NCBI GenBank assembly: GCA_028869495.1 | Contig: JAGWRY010000177.1 | Coordinates: 1-24,084, forward strand | Source: Elusimicrobiota bacterium | GTDB taxonomy: Bacteria; Elusimicrobiota; Elusimicrobia; UBA1565; UBA9628 | Direction of reading: 5' to 3' | Length of the DNA: 24,084 bases | Shown here: positions 1-10,176 of the stretch, in pieces | How the letters are laid out: every line of letters begins with the position of its first letter | Numbering within the stretch: position 1 is the first letter of the stretch | The notes under the pieces: model-generated | What the model saw: only the letters and a program-made list of their open reading frames with translations | Databases searched by the model: none | Told to the model about the DNA's origin: nothing | Made by a program: the position numbers and the translations under genes

Positions 1-823
1 CGAGCGCCGAGGCCGCGCGCGTGTTGTAGCCGAGGCGGCCCGACGCCGCGTCGCCGCCGCTCAGCGGCAGGCGGTACTCGACGCCGCACGCGGCGTACGG
101 GGCGCCGCCGCGCGGGGCGTCCGCGTCCACGGCCGCCAGCCAGTTCGGCGCGGGCCGCAGCGCGGCGCCGAGCTTGATCACCGTCGGCAGGGGCTCGGCC
201 TCCGCGTCGAACTTCATGTCGCGCCCGACGTTGAGCGCCGCCAGGCCCAGGCGCAGGCGCCCGCCCAGCCAGGCCGGCGACTGCGCGCCGAAGTCGGCGG
301 CCTCGGTCTGCGCCGTCGTCGCGATCGTCGCGCGGACGTACTTGCCCGCGGCGCCGAGCGCGGCCCCGTCGAGCCAGGGCGAGGACGAGCGCAGGCGCCA
401 CGCCCAGCCCAGCGAGGCGGACAGATCGCTCGGCGCGAAGCTCCCGATGGAGACCCCGCTCGCGTCGGTGCCCGGGATCGAGCCCGCCGAGAAGTACTGG
501 ACGCCCGCGCCGGCCGCCCCCCAGGCGCCGAGGTTCTGCGCGTAGAACGCGTCGTCGTAGAAGGTCGAGTCCAGGTAGGCCGCGTGCATCAGCGCCGCCT
601 CGCCGCCGCGCACGCGCGCCAGGCCGGCCGGGTTCCAGTACAGCGCGGTCGCGTCGTCGGCGGCGGCCGTATAGGCCTCGCCCAGGCCCAGCGCGCGCGC
701 CCCGGCCCCCAGGCGCAGGAACTCGGCCGCCGTCGTCCCGACGTCTCCCGACGTGAAGGCGGCGCGCGCCGGCGCCGCGGCGAGCGGGGCGGCGCACAGG
801 ACGGCGGCGAGGGCGCGCCTCAT
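1..823 (-). CDS. PorV/PorQ-family outer-membrane protein (partial, C-terminus off the window)
   Basis: The frame read leftward from the ATG at 823 is open to the window edge, giving about 274 residues without an end. It starts with a signal peptide (MRRALAAVLCAAPLAAAPARA). The mature start then carries the PorV/PorQ (UPF0164) family hallmark: TAAEFLRLGAGARALGLGEA, followed by YTAAADDATALYWNPAGLARV. Family members are outer-membrane beta-barrels; in Bacteroidetes PorV is the shuttle that takes type IX secretion cargo to the attachment complex, while PorQ and many other relatives have less clear roles. The start overlaps the stop of the upstream NHL-repeat gene as ATGA, so the two are probably translated together. 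The start is supported by the signal peptide and this overlap. Family assignment is firm; a role in secretion is inference from the neighbour's C-terminal domain. Confidence 0.88.
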   Translation of the reverse strand, partial: MRRALAAVLCAAPLAAAPARAAFTSGDVGTTAAEFLRLGAGARALGLGEAYTAAADDATALYWNPAGLARVRGGEAALMHAAYLDSTFYDDAFYAQNLGAWGAAGAGVQYFSAGSIPGTDASGVSIGSFAPSDLSASLGWAWRLRSSSPWLDGAALGAAGKYVRATIATTAQTEAADFGAQSPAWLGGRLRLGLAALNVGRDMKFDAEAEPLPTVIKLGAALRPAPNWLAAVDADAPRGGAPYAACGVEYRLPLSGGDAASGRLGYNTRAASAL

Positions 824-3723
824 CGCTGGACCGCGAGCTTGTAGACGGCGTGCGCGGAGCCGCCGCGGACCAGCACGAAGTAGACGCCCGAGGCCGCGCG
901 CCGCCCCGCGCGCGTCGTGCCGTCCCACGCGGCCTGGCCCGCGGCGTCGGCCGTCAGGTCCGCGATCCGCTCGCCGAGGAGCGTGTAGATCGTCAGCGTC
1001 GCGCCGGCCGGCAGGTCGGAGAAGGTCACCTCCGTGTGGCCGAGCGCCGGTCGGAAGGGGTTCGGGAAGATCTTCGCGCCGCCGACCGAGCCTCCGGGCG
1101 CGGCCTGCATCACCTGGTAGATCGAGAAGTGGTTGACCTCGGCCGTGACCAGGCGGTCGGCCTGGTCCACGCTCGACGCGTACGGCGTCCAGACGCCGTC
1201 GCCCGGGTCGTAGCGCGCGAGGACGAGGCGCGCGGCGTCGAGCCCGGAGACGTCCGAGGCCGCGTACGGCACGGTCAGCGAGACGGAGCGCGACGGCTCG
1301 GCGCCGCCGGAGCCCAGGTCGAGCGCGACGGCGTCGCCGGTCGGCGTCAGCGCGCCGGCCGAGGAGGGGGCCGAGGGGACGCTCGCCGGGATCGACAGCG
1401 ACAGCGTCCCTCCGCCGGCGAAGGCGCCGGCGGGGACGTGGACCGTGACCGTGCCGCGGCTCGTCGCGTAGGTCAGCACGCCGCCGTCCGCGCCGAGCGT
1501 CCCGGTCGAGGCGCGCAGGACCTCGAGGACGCGGTCGTTGTCCGAGTCGGCGATCCACATGTTCCCGTTCGAGTCGATCGAGACCGAGGCCGGGTTCGTG
1601 AGGCCCGAGATCGAGGTCGCCTGCGCCTTCGTCGTGAAGCCCGACTGCCCGTAGACGGCCGAGGCCGCCATGCCGCTCGACAGCGGCAGGTCGTAGCGCA
1701 GGACGCGCTGGTTGTCGTGGTCGGCGACCCAGACGCGGCCGTCCGAGTCCACGGCGACGCCGAGCGGAAGGGCCAGCCCCGACGCCGTCGTCGCCGCGGC
1801 GCTGCTGACGAAGTCGACCTGGCCGAGCACGAGCGCGGCGGCCATCCCCGTCGAGAGCGGGACGTCGTAGCGCAGGACGCGGTTGGCGGTCTGGCCCGCG
1901 CCGGCCGCGTCCGTCACCCAGAGGTCGCCGGCCGCGTCGAAGGCGATCTTCGCCGGGGCGTTGAGGCCGGTCGCGGTCAGTCCCGGGCCCGCCGAGGTCA
2001 GGTTCGGCTCGCCGATCGCGAGGTCGGCGCTCTCGCCGCTCGAGAACGGCTTCGGAAAGCGCAGGACGCGGTCGTTGCCGGAGACCCAGAGGTTCCCGGA
2101 CGGGTCGAAGGCGAGCCCGGTCGGGACGTACAGGCAGTTCGCCGACGGATGGGTCGCGCACTGGCTGGCGAAGTCCGGCTGTCCGATCACCAGGTCCGCG
2201 TCCATCCCGGTCGAGAACGGCGGCGAGAAGCGCAGGACGCGGTTGAAGTCCTGGTCGGCGACCCAGACCGCGCCCGAGGAGTCCACCGCCAGCGCCGCGG
2301 GCTGGTTCAGGTTCGCGGCGCTCGGGGAGCCCGCCGCCGCGCTCGTGTAGGCGTCGGGCTGGCCGAGGACCGCGTCGGCCGCCCGGCCGCTCGACAGCGC
2401 GGACAGGGAGTTCCAGACCAGCACGCGGTCGTCGCGCTGGTCGGCGACGAACAGGCGCCCGTGCGCGGGGTCGGCGACGGCGTCGTAGGGCAGGTTCATC
2501 CCGGTCGCGTTGAAGCCGTACCTCTGCGCCTGGACGAAGCTCCCCTGGCCGACGAGCAGGTCACCCGCTGCTCCGTCGGCGGCCGGCGTCGAATAGCGCA
2601 CGACGCGCTGGTTGCCGGCGTCGACGACCCAGACGCCGCCCGACGCGTCCAGCGCGACGGCGACCGGCGTCTTGAGTCCGGCGGCCGTCGTCGCCGGCGC
2701 GCTGCTGACGAAGTCCGCCTGGCCGAGGACGAGCGAGGCGGCCATCCCGGTCGAGAGCGGCGCGTCGTAGCGCAGGACGCGGTTGCTGCCGTCGTCGACC
2801 GCCCAGACGTTCCCGGCGGCGTCGACGGCCACGCCGCCGACCGAGGCGCTCACCGACGAGGCGGCGATCCCGGCCGCGCTGGACGCGAAGTCGGCCTGGC
2901 CGAGGACGACCGCGGCGGCCATGCCGGTGGAGAACGGCGCGTCGTACTCGAGGACGCGCACCGAGTCGGACACGAGCAGGCTGCCGGACGGCGCGAAGGC
3001 CAGCGCGCGCGGAGCGTCGAGCCCCGTCGCGGCGACGGACGAGACGCTCGACGTGAAGTCGCCCTGGCCGAGCGCGAGGTCGGCGCTCTCGTCCGTGGAG
3101 AACGGCGGGGAGAAGCGCAGGACGCGGCGGTTGCCCTGGTCGGCGACCCACAGCGAGCCGTCCGCGGCGAAGGCCAGCGCGCTCGGGTTCGAGAAGGCCG
3201 TCGCCGACGTCGCGGCGAGATCGGCCGTGAAATCCGGCTGACCGAGCACGAGGTCGGCGCTCTCGCCGCTCGTCACGGGCGCCGGGAAGCGCAGGACGCG
3301 ATTGTTGCCGTAGTCGGCGACCCACAGGTTCCCGGCCCCGTCCACGGCGAGCCCGCCCGGGTCGCTGAGCGCGCCCGCCGAGGTCCCGGAGCCGGTCGCC
3401 AGGAAGCCGTCCTGCCCGAGCACGCCGTCGGCCGGACGTCCGCTCGCCAGCGCCGAGAGGCCGTTCCAGAACAGCACGCGGCTGTCGCCCTGGTCGGCGA
3501 CGTAGACGCGCGCGTTCGCGGTGTCGATCGCGACCTGGCCGCCGGCCTGCGTCCACAGGTTGAAGCCGTACGCGTTGGGGAAGGAGGACAGGCCGCGCGT
3601 CGTGAACAGCCCCTGGCCGAGGACGAGGTCGGCCGTGCCGCCCGGCATGCCGGCGCGGGCGAGGCCGGCGAGAGCCGGCAACGTCAGTAAAACGAGCGCC
3701 GCCGTCACGCGCGAGGGTCGCAT
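820..3723 (-). CDS. Secreted NHL-repeat protein with ZU5-like and FlgD/T9SS-like C-terminal domains
   Basis: This is a 967-residue exported protein. Residues 1-24 are a signal peptide. Residues about 31-745 hold twelve NHL-type beta-propeller repeats, each with a core such as LWVADQGNRRVLRF and an intervening LVLGQ-x-DF motif. Repeats 1 (about 73-87) and 7 (about 424-438) share an unusual tail (WNGLSALASGR / WNSLSALSSGR), which suggests two six-bladed propellers. Residues about 751-880 look like a ZU5-type beta domain ending in VNHFSIY. Residues about 892-967 form a FlgD-Ig/T9SS-type tail: FPNPFRP, then YTLLGERI, then GVYFVLV and a basic end. Such tails act as sorting signals in type IX secretion systems, but related Ig folds also occur without that role. 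A near-consensus promoter lies just upstream. No enzyme motif was seen; NHL propellers usually bind proteins, glycans or other ligands. Confidence 0.88.
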   Translation of the reverse strand: MRPSRVTAALVLLTLPALAGLARAGMPGGTADLVLGQGLFTTRGLSSFPNAYGFNLWTQAGGQVAIDTANARVYVADQGDSRVLFWNGLSALASGRPADGVLGQDGFLATGSGTSAGALSDPGGLAVDGAGNLWVADYGNNRVLRFPAPVTSGESADLVLGQPDFTADLAATSATAFSNPSALAFAADGSLWVADQGNRRVLRFSPPFSTDESADLALGQGDFTSSVSSVAATGLDAPRALAFAPSGSLLVSDSVRVLEYDAPFSTGMAAAVVLGQADFASSAAGIAASSVSASVGGVAVDAAGNVWAVDDGSNRVLRYDAPLSTGMAASLVLGQADFVSSAPATTAAGLKTPVAVALDASGGVWVVDAGNQRVVRYSTPAADGAAGDLLVGQGSFVQAQRYGFNATGMNLPYDAVADPAHGRLFVADQRDDRVLVWNSLSALSSGRAADAVLGQPDAYTSAAAGSPSAANLNQPAALAVDSSGAVWVADQDFNRVLRFSPPFSTGMDADLVIGQPDFASQCATHPSANCLYVPTGLAFDPSGNLWVSGNDRVLRFPKPFSSGESADLAIGEPNLTSAGPGLTATGLNAPAKIAFDAAGDLWVTDAAGAGQTANRVLRYDVPLSTGMAAALVLGQVDFVSSAAATTASGLALPLGVAVDSDGRVWVADHDNQRVLRYDLPLSSGMAASAVYGQSGFTTKAQATSISGLTNPASVSIDSNGNMWIADSDNDRVLEVLRASTGTLGADGGVLTYATSRGTVTVHVPAGAFAGGGTLSLSIPASVPSAPSSAGALTPTGDAVALDLGSGGAEPSRSVSLTVPYAASDVSGLDAARLVLARYDPGDGVWTPYASSVDQADRLVTAEVNHFSIYQVMQAAPGGSVGGAKIFPNPFRPALGHTEVTFSDLPAGATLTIYTLLGERIADLTADAAGQAAWDGTTRAGRRAASGVYFVLVRGGSAHAVYKLAVQR
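1489..3633 (-). repeat. Twelve tandem NHL propeller repeats within the secreted protein
   Basis: The DNA encodes twelve consecutive units of roughly 50-70 codons. Several are close copies at DNA level; for example the stretches near 1801-1885 and 2701-2785 are almost the same. Repeat 4 is shortened (VSDSVRVLEY) and repeats 9 and 10 differ in loop length. Similarity is mosaic: repeat 1 matches 7, but repeat 6 matches 11 best, so a single clean duplication does not explain the array. Confidence 0.8.
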
Positions 3724-3745
3724 GGGGTTGGACGGCTAGGCCGGT

Positions 3746-3770
3746 AGTATAGGCGGGCGCCGAGGCGAAA

Positions 3771-3774
<4 letters not shown>
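3746..3774 (-). promoter_or_regulatory. Sigma-70-type promoter for the NHL-repeat gene
   Basis: On the minus strand the sequence reads TTGATT (3774-3769), a 17-base spacer, then TATACT (3751-3746). Both hexamers are close to consensus with ideal spacing, and AT-rich hexamers are rare in this GC-rich DNA. The -35 box overlaps the stop codon of the upstream glucosidase gene (TGA at 3773-3771). The start site would lie about 16 bases before the ATG at 3723. No clear Shine-Dalgarno sequence lies between. Confidence 0.7.
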
Positions 3775-6432
<2,658 letters not shown>

Positions 6433-6446
<14 letters not shown>

Positions 6447-7545
6447 GGAGGACGTGCTTGATGCCCGGCAGGCGGCCGGCCAAGGGAGCCTCGAAATCGG
6501 CGAGCGCGTGCCTCTGCGTGATCAGCCGGGGCACCGCCAGCGGCCAGGCCTTCAGGAAGGACGCGAGGTCCTTGGCCGCGGACTCGAAGGCGGCGCGCGG
6601 CGCGTTGACCGAGCCGAAGACGAGCTGGTTCTGCAGGACGAGCCCGCGCATCAGGCGGTCCGCGTCCACCGAGATCGGCCCCTTGCGTCCGGGCACGCCG
6701 GTGAAGACGAAGACGCCGTTCGTGCCGAGGAATTCGAGGGCCTCGAAGGCCAGCGGCGCCGCGCCCGTCGCCTCGTAGACGAGGTCGATCGGCCCGGCCT
6801 TCTTCGCGAGCTCGTCCAGCGGCGTCTCGCGCGAGCAGACGTACGACGCGCCCAGGCCGCGCACGAGCTCGGCCTTCGGGTCGGTCGAGGGCTCGAGAGA
6901 ATAGACGGCCGTCGTGAAGCCCTCCAGGCGCAGGAGCATCGCGCCCAGGAGCGCGACCGGCCCCGCGCCCAGCACGACCGCGCGCGCGCCCAGCCCCGGC
7001 TCGCCCTTGACCCCGGGCTTGAACCAGGGCAGGCGGGCCTGCACGCGCCGCGCCTCGGCCAGCGCCTTCTCGGCGATCGTCAAGGGCTCGATGAGCACGC
7101 CGACGTCTTTCAGCGCCTTCGGCAGCTTGACGACGTACTTCGCCTCCTCGACGACGAGCTCCGTCATGTAGCCGCGGCGGCGGTTGATGCCGCGCTCGAC
7201 GAAGCCGCCGGTCTCGCAGAAGTCCTGATGCCCGGCGGCGCAGGCGCGGCAGGCCGGGTCCGGGCAGGGGCGGCGCACCATCAAGACGGCCAAGTCGCCG
7301 ACTTTCAAGCCCGCGGCCTCGGGCCCGGCCTCGACGACGCGGGCCAGCGACTCGTGGCCCATGATCAGGTGGTCCTCGCCGTCGGGCGGCGCGCCGTAGG
7401 CGAAGGAGTAGATCTCCTTGTCGGTGCCGCAGACGCCGACGTCGAGGATCTTGAGCTTGACCTGGGACGGCGACGCGAGCTTCGGCTCCTCCGCGTCGAT
7501 CAGGCGCACGCGGCGCTCCTTCGGGAAGGCGGCGACGGCTTTCAT
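6433..7545 (-). CDS. Zinc-dependent glucose 1-dehydrogenase (MDR superfamily)
   Basis: This 370-residue protein is a medium-chain dehydrogenase of the archaeal-type glucose dehydrogenase group, which oxidises glucose to gluconolactone with NAD(P)+. Catalytic zinc ligands appear as C39 (GVCGTDKEIY) and H64-E65 (GHES). A structural-zinc loop carries C94, C99, C102 and C110, followed by ETGGF, the group's usual sequence at this point. The nucleotide site is VVLGAGPVALLGAML. The ATG at 7545 is preceded by GGAGGT with a 5-base spacer, which fixes the start although the reading frame stays open far upstream. It is the first gene of a minus-strand unit with the overlapping glucosidase, so substrate supply from that enzyme is a reasonable inference. 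Related sugar or polyol dehydrogenases are the alternative. Confidence 0.85.
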
Positions 7546-7550
7546 GAGGG

Positions 7551-7556
7551 ACCTCC
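7551..7556 (-). promoter_or_regulatory. Shine-Dalgarno site deciding the glucose dehydrogenase start
   Basis: The minus strand reads GGAGGT, then five bases, then ATG at 7545. The frame remains open to about 8832 upstream, across a gene on the other strand, so this site is the main evidence for the short start. Confidence 0.75.
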
Positions 7557-7628
7557 GGCGCGCGGGGCGCGCGAGCGTCCAATCTACGATTTTTGCGGCC
7601 CGGCGGGCGAATCTCGGAGGCAAAAGGC

Positions 7629-7634
7629 TATCAT
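7629..7634 (+). promoter_or_regulatory. TATCAT box, candidate -10 element for a leaderless transcript
   Basis: TATCAT lies 7 bases before the ATG at 7642, placing the expected transcription start at or next to the start codon. The box is preceded by AAAAGGC, almost the same as the AAAAGC before the box at 9119. A GGAGG at 7616-7620 is 21 bases from the ATG, too far to act as its ribosome site. No good -35 box was found. Confidence 0.5.
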
Positions 7635-7641
7635 CCCCGCG

Positions 7642-9156
7642 ATGTCCCGCCTCCCCCCGCCGCGTCCCGCGCTCGTCGCCCTCTTCCTTTCGGCGATGAC
7701 GCTCGCCGTCTACTGGCCCTCGCTGACGCACGGCTTCGTCAACTACGACGACCCGTCCTACGTCGCCGAGAACGCCGCCGTCCGAGGCGGCCTGAGCGCC
7801 GCCGGCGCCGTCGCGGCCTTCCGCAGCCCTCCGGCCGGCTACCCGGAGCCGCTGTCGATGCTCTCGCACGAGCTCGACGTCGAGCTCTTCGGACTGAACC
7901 CCGCCGGACACCACCTGACGAACGTGCTCCTGCACCTGGGCGCGGTCCTCCTCCTCTTCTTCGCGCTTCTGCGCATGACCGGCGACCCGTGGCCCAGCGC
8001 CTTCGCCGCCGCCGTCTTCGCCGTCCATCCCCTGCAGGTCGAGTCCGTGGCTTGGGTCGCCGAGCGCAAGACCGTCCTCAACGGCCTGCTGACGATGCTG
8101 ACCCTGTTCCTTTATGCGGGCTACGCGCGGCGCCCGTCGCGCGGGCGCTACGCCGCCGTCGCCGCGGCCTTCGCGCTGTCGCTGGCGGCCAAGTCCGTCG
8201 TCGTCGGCCTGCCGCCGGCCCTGCTCGTCCTCGACGTCTGGCCGCTGCGGCGGCGGGAGCCGCTCGCCCGCCTGGCCCTCGAGAAGCTGCCTCTGCTGGC
8301 CCTGTCGGCGCTGTCGGCCGCGCTGGTCCTGGCCGGCACGCGCGGCGTCGCCGGAGGCATCCCGCTCGACGTCAAGGCCGCCGCGGCCGTCATGGGCGTC
8401 TGCGCCGCGCTGGGCCGCGCGCTGTGGCCGTCGGGGCTCTGCGTGCTCTATCCGTATCCGACCGCGTTCCCGCCGCTGAAGATCGCGGCGGAGGCCGCGG
8501 CCCTGATCGCCGCGACCGTCCTGGCCGCGCGCGCCGCGCGCCGGCGCCCTTGGTGGCTGGCCGGCTGGCTGTGGTTCCTGCTGATGATCGCGCCCTATTC
8601 GGGGATCGTCCAGGTCGGCGACCAGGCGACGGCCGACCGCTACATGTACCTGGCCCTGGTCGGCCCGGCGCTGGCCGCCGCCTGGGGCCTGCCCGAGCTC
8701 GTCGCCCTGCCGGAGGGCGCCTGGGCGGCGGCGGGCGGGCTCGCCCTGTCGGCGCTGATGGTCGCCTCCGGGCTCCAGCTCCGCTATTGGCGGAACGGGC
8801 TCCTGCTCTTCGAGCGCGCGGCCTCCCTGCACCCGGAGAGCCCGGTGATCCGCTACGATCTCGGCGACGCGCTCGACCGCGCCGGCGACGTCCCGGCCGC
8901 GCTCGCGCAGTACCGCGCGGCCCTGGCCGGACGCCCGGCCTACGTGCAGGCGGCCGACGCGCTGGCCGTGGACCTGGCCCGCGCCGGGCGCCTGGACGAG
9001 TCGCGGGCGGTGCTGGAGGAGATCCTGCGCCTCGCCCCGGCGGACGACCCGAAGCGGGAGGTCCTCGAGCGCAACCTCGAGCTCGTGCGGCGCGCTCGAC
9101 CGCGCGCGCGCGAAAAGCTATCATCGCCGCATGGCGCGCGTGCTGATCATCGATGA
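7642..9156 (+). CDS. TMTC-like multi-pass membrane protein with C-terminal TPRs
   Basis: This 504-residue protein belongs to the bacterial relatives of TMTC proteins, which in animals are ER protein O-mannosyltransferases with a GT-C fold. The N-terminal hallmark is present: a first membrane segment, then FVNYDDPSYVAENAAVRGGL, whose D36-D37 pair matches the acidic loop of GT-C enzymes. Further family motifs are ELFGLNPAGHHLTNVLLHLG (91-110), HPLQVESVAWVAERK (129-143) and ADRYMYLALVG (about 331). Around nine or ten hydrophobic segments span residues 10-380. Residues about 385-490 hold two to three TPR units. The ATG at 7642 is chosen because the membrane segment and family motif begin right after it; the open frame further upstream is antisense to the dehydrogenase. 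The last 26 bases overlap the next gene. Whether bacterial members transfer sugars is not established. Confidence 0.82.
   Translation: MSRLPPPRPALVALFLSAMTLAVYWPSLTHGFVNYDDPSYVAENAAVRGGLSAAGAVAAFRSPPAGYPEPLSMLSHELDVELFGLNPAGHHLTNVLLHLGAVLLLFFALLRMTGDPWPSAFAAAVFAVHPLQVESVAWVAERKTVLNGLLTMLTLFLYAGYARRPSRGRYAAVAAAFALSLAAKSVVVGLPPALLVLDVWPLRRREPLARLALEKLPLLALSALSAALVLAGTRGVAGGIPLDVKAAAAVMGVCAALGRALWPSGLCVLYPYPTAFPPLKIAAEAAALIAATVLAARAARRRPWWLAGWLWFLLMIAPYSGIVQVGDQATADRYMYLALVGPALAAAWGLPELVALPEGAWAAAGGLALSALMVASGLQLRYWRNGLLLFERAASLHPESPVIRYDLGDALDRAGDVPAALAQYRAALAGRPAYVQAADALAVDLARAGRLDESRAVLEEILRLAPADDPKREVLERNLELVRRARPRAREKLSSPHGARADHR
9096..9124 (+). promoter_or_regulatory. Candidate promoter for the receiver gene (TCGACC-17-TATCAT)
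   Basis: TATCAT at 9119-9124 lies 6 bases before the ATG at 9131, in the sequence AAAAGCTATCAT. A partial -35 match, TCGACC (four of six), sits at 9096-9101 with 17-base spacing. It lies inside the 3' end of the TMTC-like gene. No Shine-Dalgarno sequence precedes the ATG, so a leaderless message is likely. Confidence 0.5.
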
Positions 9157-9511
9157 CGACTTCGAGATCGTCGGAGTCCTGACCGAGATCCTGACGAGGG
9201 ACGGCCACGAGGTCGACTCCGCGCCGGAGCCGGTCGAGGGGATGCAGAAGACGCGCAAGCTGAACCCCGACCTGATCATCCTCGACTACCACATGCCGGG
9301 CAACACCGGCGCGCACCTCTACGAGTCGCTGAGGCGCAACAACGCGACGAAGAAGACGCCGATCCTGTTCATGAGCGGCGAGGCCGCCCCCGACCAGATC
9401 CTGGCCGAGATCACCGACGCGGAGGGCTCGCGCTTCCTGCCCAAGCCCGTCCCGCTCGAGGACTTCCGTCGCGCGGTCCGCGAACTGCTCGCGGGCATCA
9501 AGGAGGAGTGA
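9131..9511 (+). CDS. Stand-alone response-regulator receiver domain
   Basis: This 126-residue CheY-like protein is only a receiver domain. The acidic pocket is D8-D9-D10 (IIDDDFEIVG), the phosphorylated aspartate is D52 (ILDYHMPGNTG), the switch residue is S82 (FMSGEA) and the conserved lysine is K105 (LPKPVPLEDF). With no output domain, it probably works by protein contact or in a phosphorelay. The start overlaps the TMTC-like gene by 26 bases and has its own candidate promoter. One base separates its stop from the ATG of gpmA, so the two are probably co-transcribed. No cognate kinase is adjacent; the nearest histidine kinases in the window have their own partners. Confidence 0.9.
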   Translation: MARVLIIDDDFEIVGVLTEILTRDGHEVDSAPEPVEGMQKTRKLNPDLIILDYHMPGNTGAHLYESLRRNNATKKTPILFMSGEAAPDQILAEITDAEGSRFLPKPVPLEDFRRAVRELLAGIKEE

Positions 9512-9512
9512 C

Positions 9513-10124
9513 ATGGGCAAGCTCGTTCTCGTCCGCCACGGACAGTCGCAGTGGAACCTGGAGAACCGCTTCACGGGCTGGATCGACGTGCCGATCACCG
9601 AGAACGGCGCCCAGGAGGCGCACCGCGCCGGGCGCGAGCTCAAAGGGATCGCGTTCGACCTCGCCTTCGCGTCCGCGCTCAAGCGCGCGCGGCAGACCCT
9701 CGACATCCTGCTCCAGGAGACCGGCCGGACCGGCATCCCGGTCGAGACGGACCAGGCCCTCAACGAGCGCCACTACGGCGACCTGCAGGGGCTCAACAAG
9801 GCCGAGACCGCCGAGAAGTTCGGCGCCGAGCAGGTCCACGTCTGGCGGCGCTCCTACGACGTGAAGCCCCCGAACGGCGAGAGCCTGAAGGACACCGCCG
9901 CCAGGACCCTGCCCTATTTCAAGGAGAAGATCCTCCCCGCCGCCGCGGCCGGCAGGAACGTTCTGGTCTCGGCGCACGGCAACTCCCTGCGCGCGATCGT
10001 GATGTTCCTGGACAAGCTCTCGCCCGAGCAGATCGTCAAGGTCGAGATCGGCACCTGCCGCCCGCTGATCTACGAGATCGGCCCGAAGGGCGAGGTCCTC
10101 AAGAAGACCGCCGCCGCGGCCTGA
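9513..10124 (+). CDS. gpmA: 2,3-bisphosphoglycerate-dependent phosphoglycerate mutase
   Basis: This 203-residue protein converts 3-phosphoglycerate and 2-phosphoglycerate into one another in glycolysis and gluconeogenesis. It has the phosphohistidine motif LVRHGQSQWN with H9, the family sequence ENRFTGWIDVPITENG, the acid-base motif ALNERHYGDLQGLNK with E85, and the second histidine H155 in SAHGNSLRA. Length fits the short bacterial dPGM form and is shorter than E. coli GpmA (about 250), with little of the C-terminal tail. AGGAGG at 9501-9506, six bases before the ATG, gives a strong ribosome site. It follows the receiver gene by one base; a functional link between them is not evident. Confidence 0.93.
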   Translation: MGKLVLVRHGQSQWNLENRFTGWIDVPITENGAQEAHRAGRELKGIAFDLAFASALKRARQTLDILLQETGRTGIPVETDQALNERHYGDLQGLNKAETAEKFGAEQVHVWRRSYDVKPPNGESLKDTAARTLPYFKEKILPAAAAGRNVLVSAHGNSLRAIVMFLDKLSPEQIVKVEIGTCRPLIYEIGPKGEVLKKTAAAA

Positions 10125-10161
10125 GCTCCCGCGGGGGACCTCCGCCGCCCGGGCGCCGATG

Positions 10162-10170
10162 TGGTATCAT
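10162..10170 (+). promoter_or_regulatory. Extended -10 (TGGTATCAT) for pal, candidate leaderless promoter
   Basis: TATCAT at 10165-10170 lies 6 bases before the ATG at 10177 and has a TGn extension (10162-10164), which can replace a -35 box; none is visible. GGCGCC palindromes flank it at 10152-10157 and 10171-10176. No Shine-Dalgarno sequence precedes the ATG. Confidence 0.55.
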
Positions 10171-10176
10171 GGCGCC

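Noticed and set aside
850..3690. 946-codon open frame on the plus strand
   Set aside because: It is antisense to the NHL gene, and its product is dominated by Arg, Gly, Val and Asp with no domain or signal peptide. Long antisense frames are expected in very GC-rich coding DNA.
7616..7620. GGAGG as ribosome site for the TMTC-like gene
   Set aside because: It lies 21 bases before the ATG, with no ATG, GTG or TTG start in frame at a suitable distance.
7546..8832. N-terminal extension of the glucose dehydrogenase frame on the minus strand
   Set aside because: The extension is Arg/Gly/Gln-rich, antisense to the TMTC-like gene, and the real start has GGAGGT five bases before ATG at 7545.
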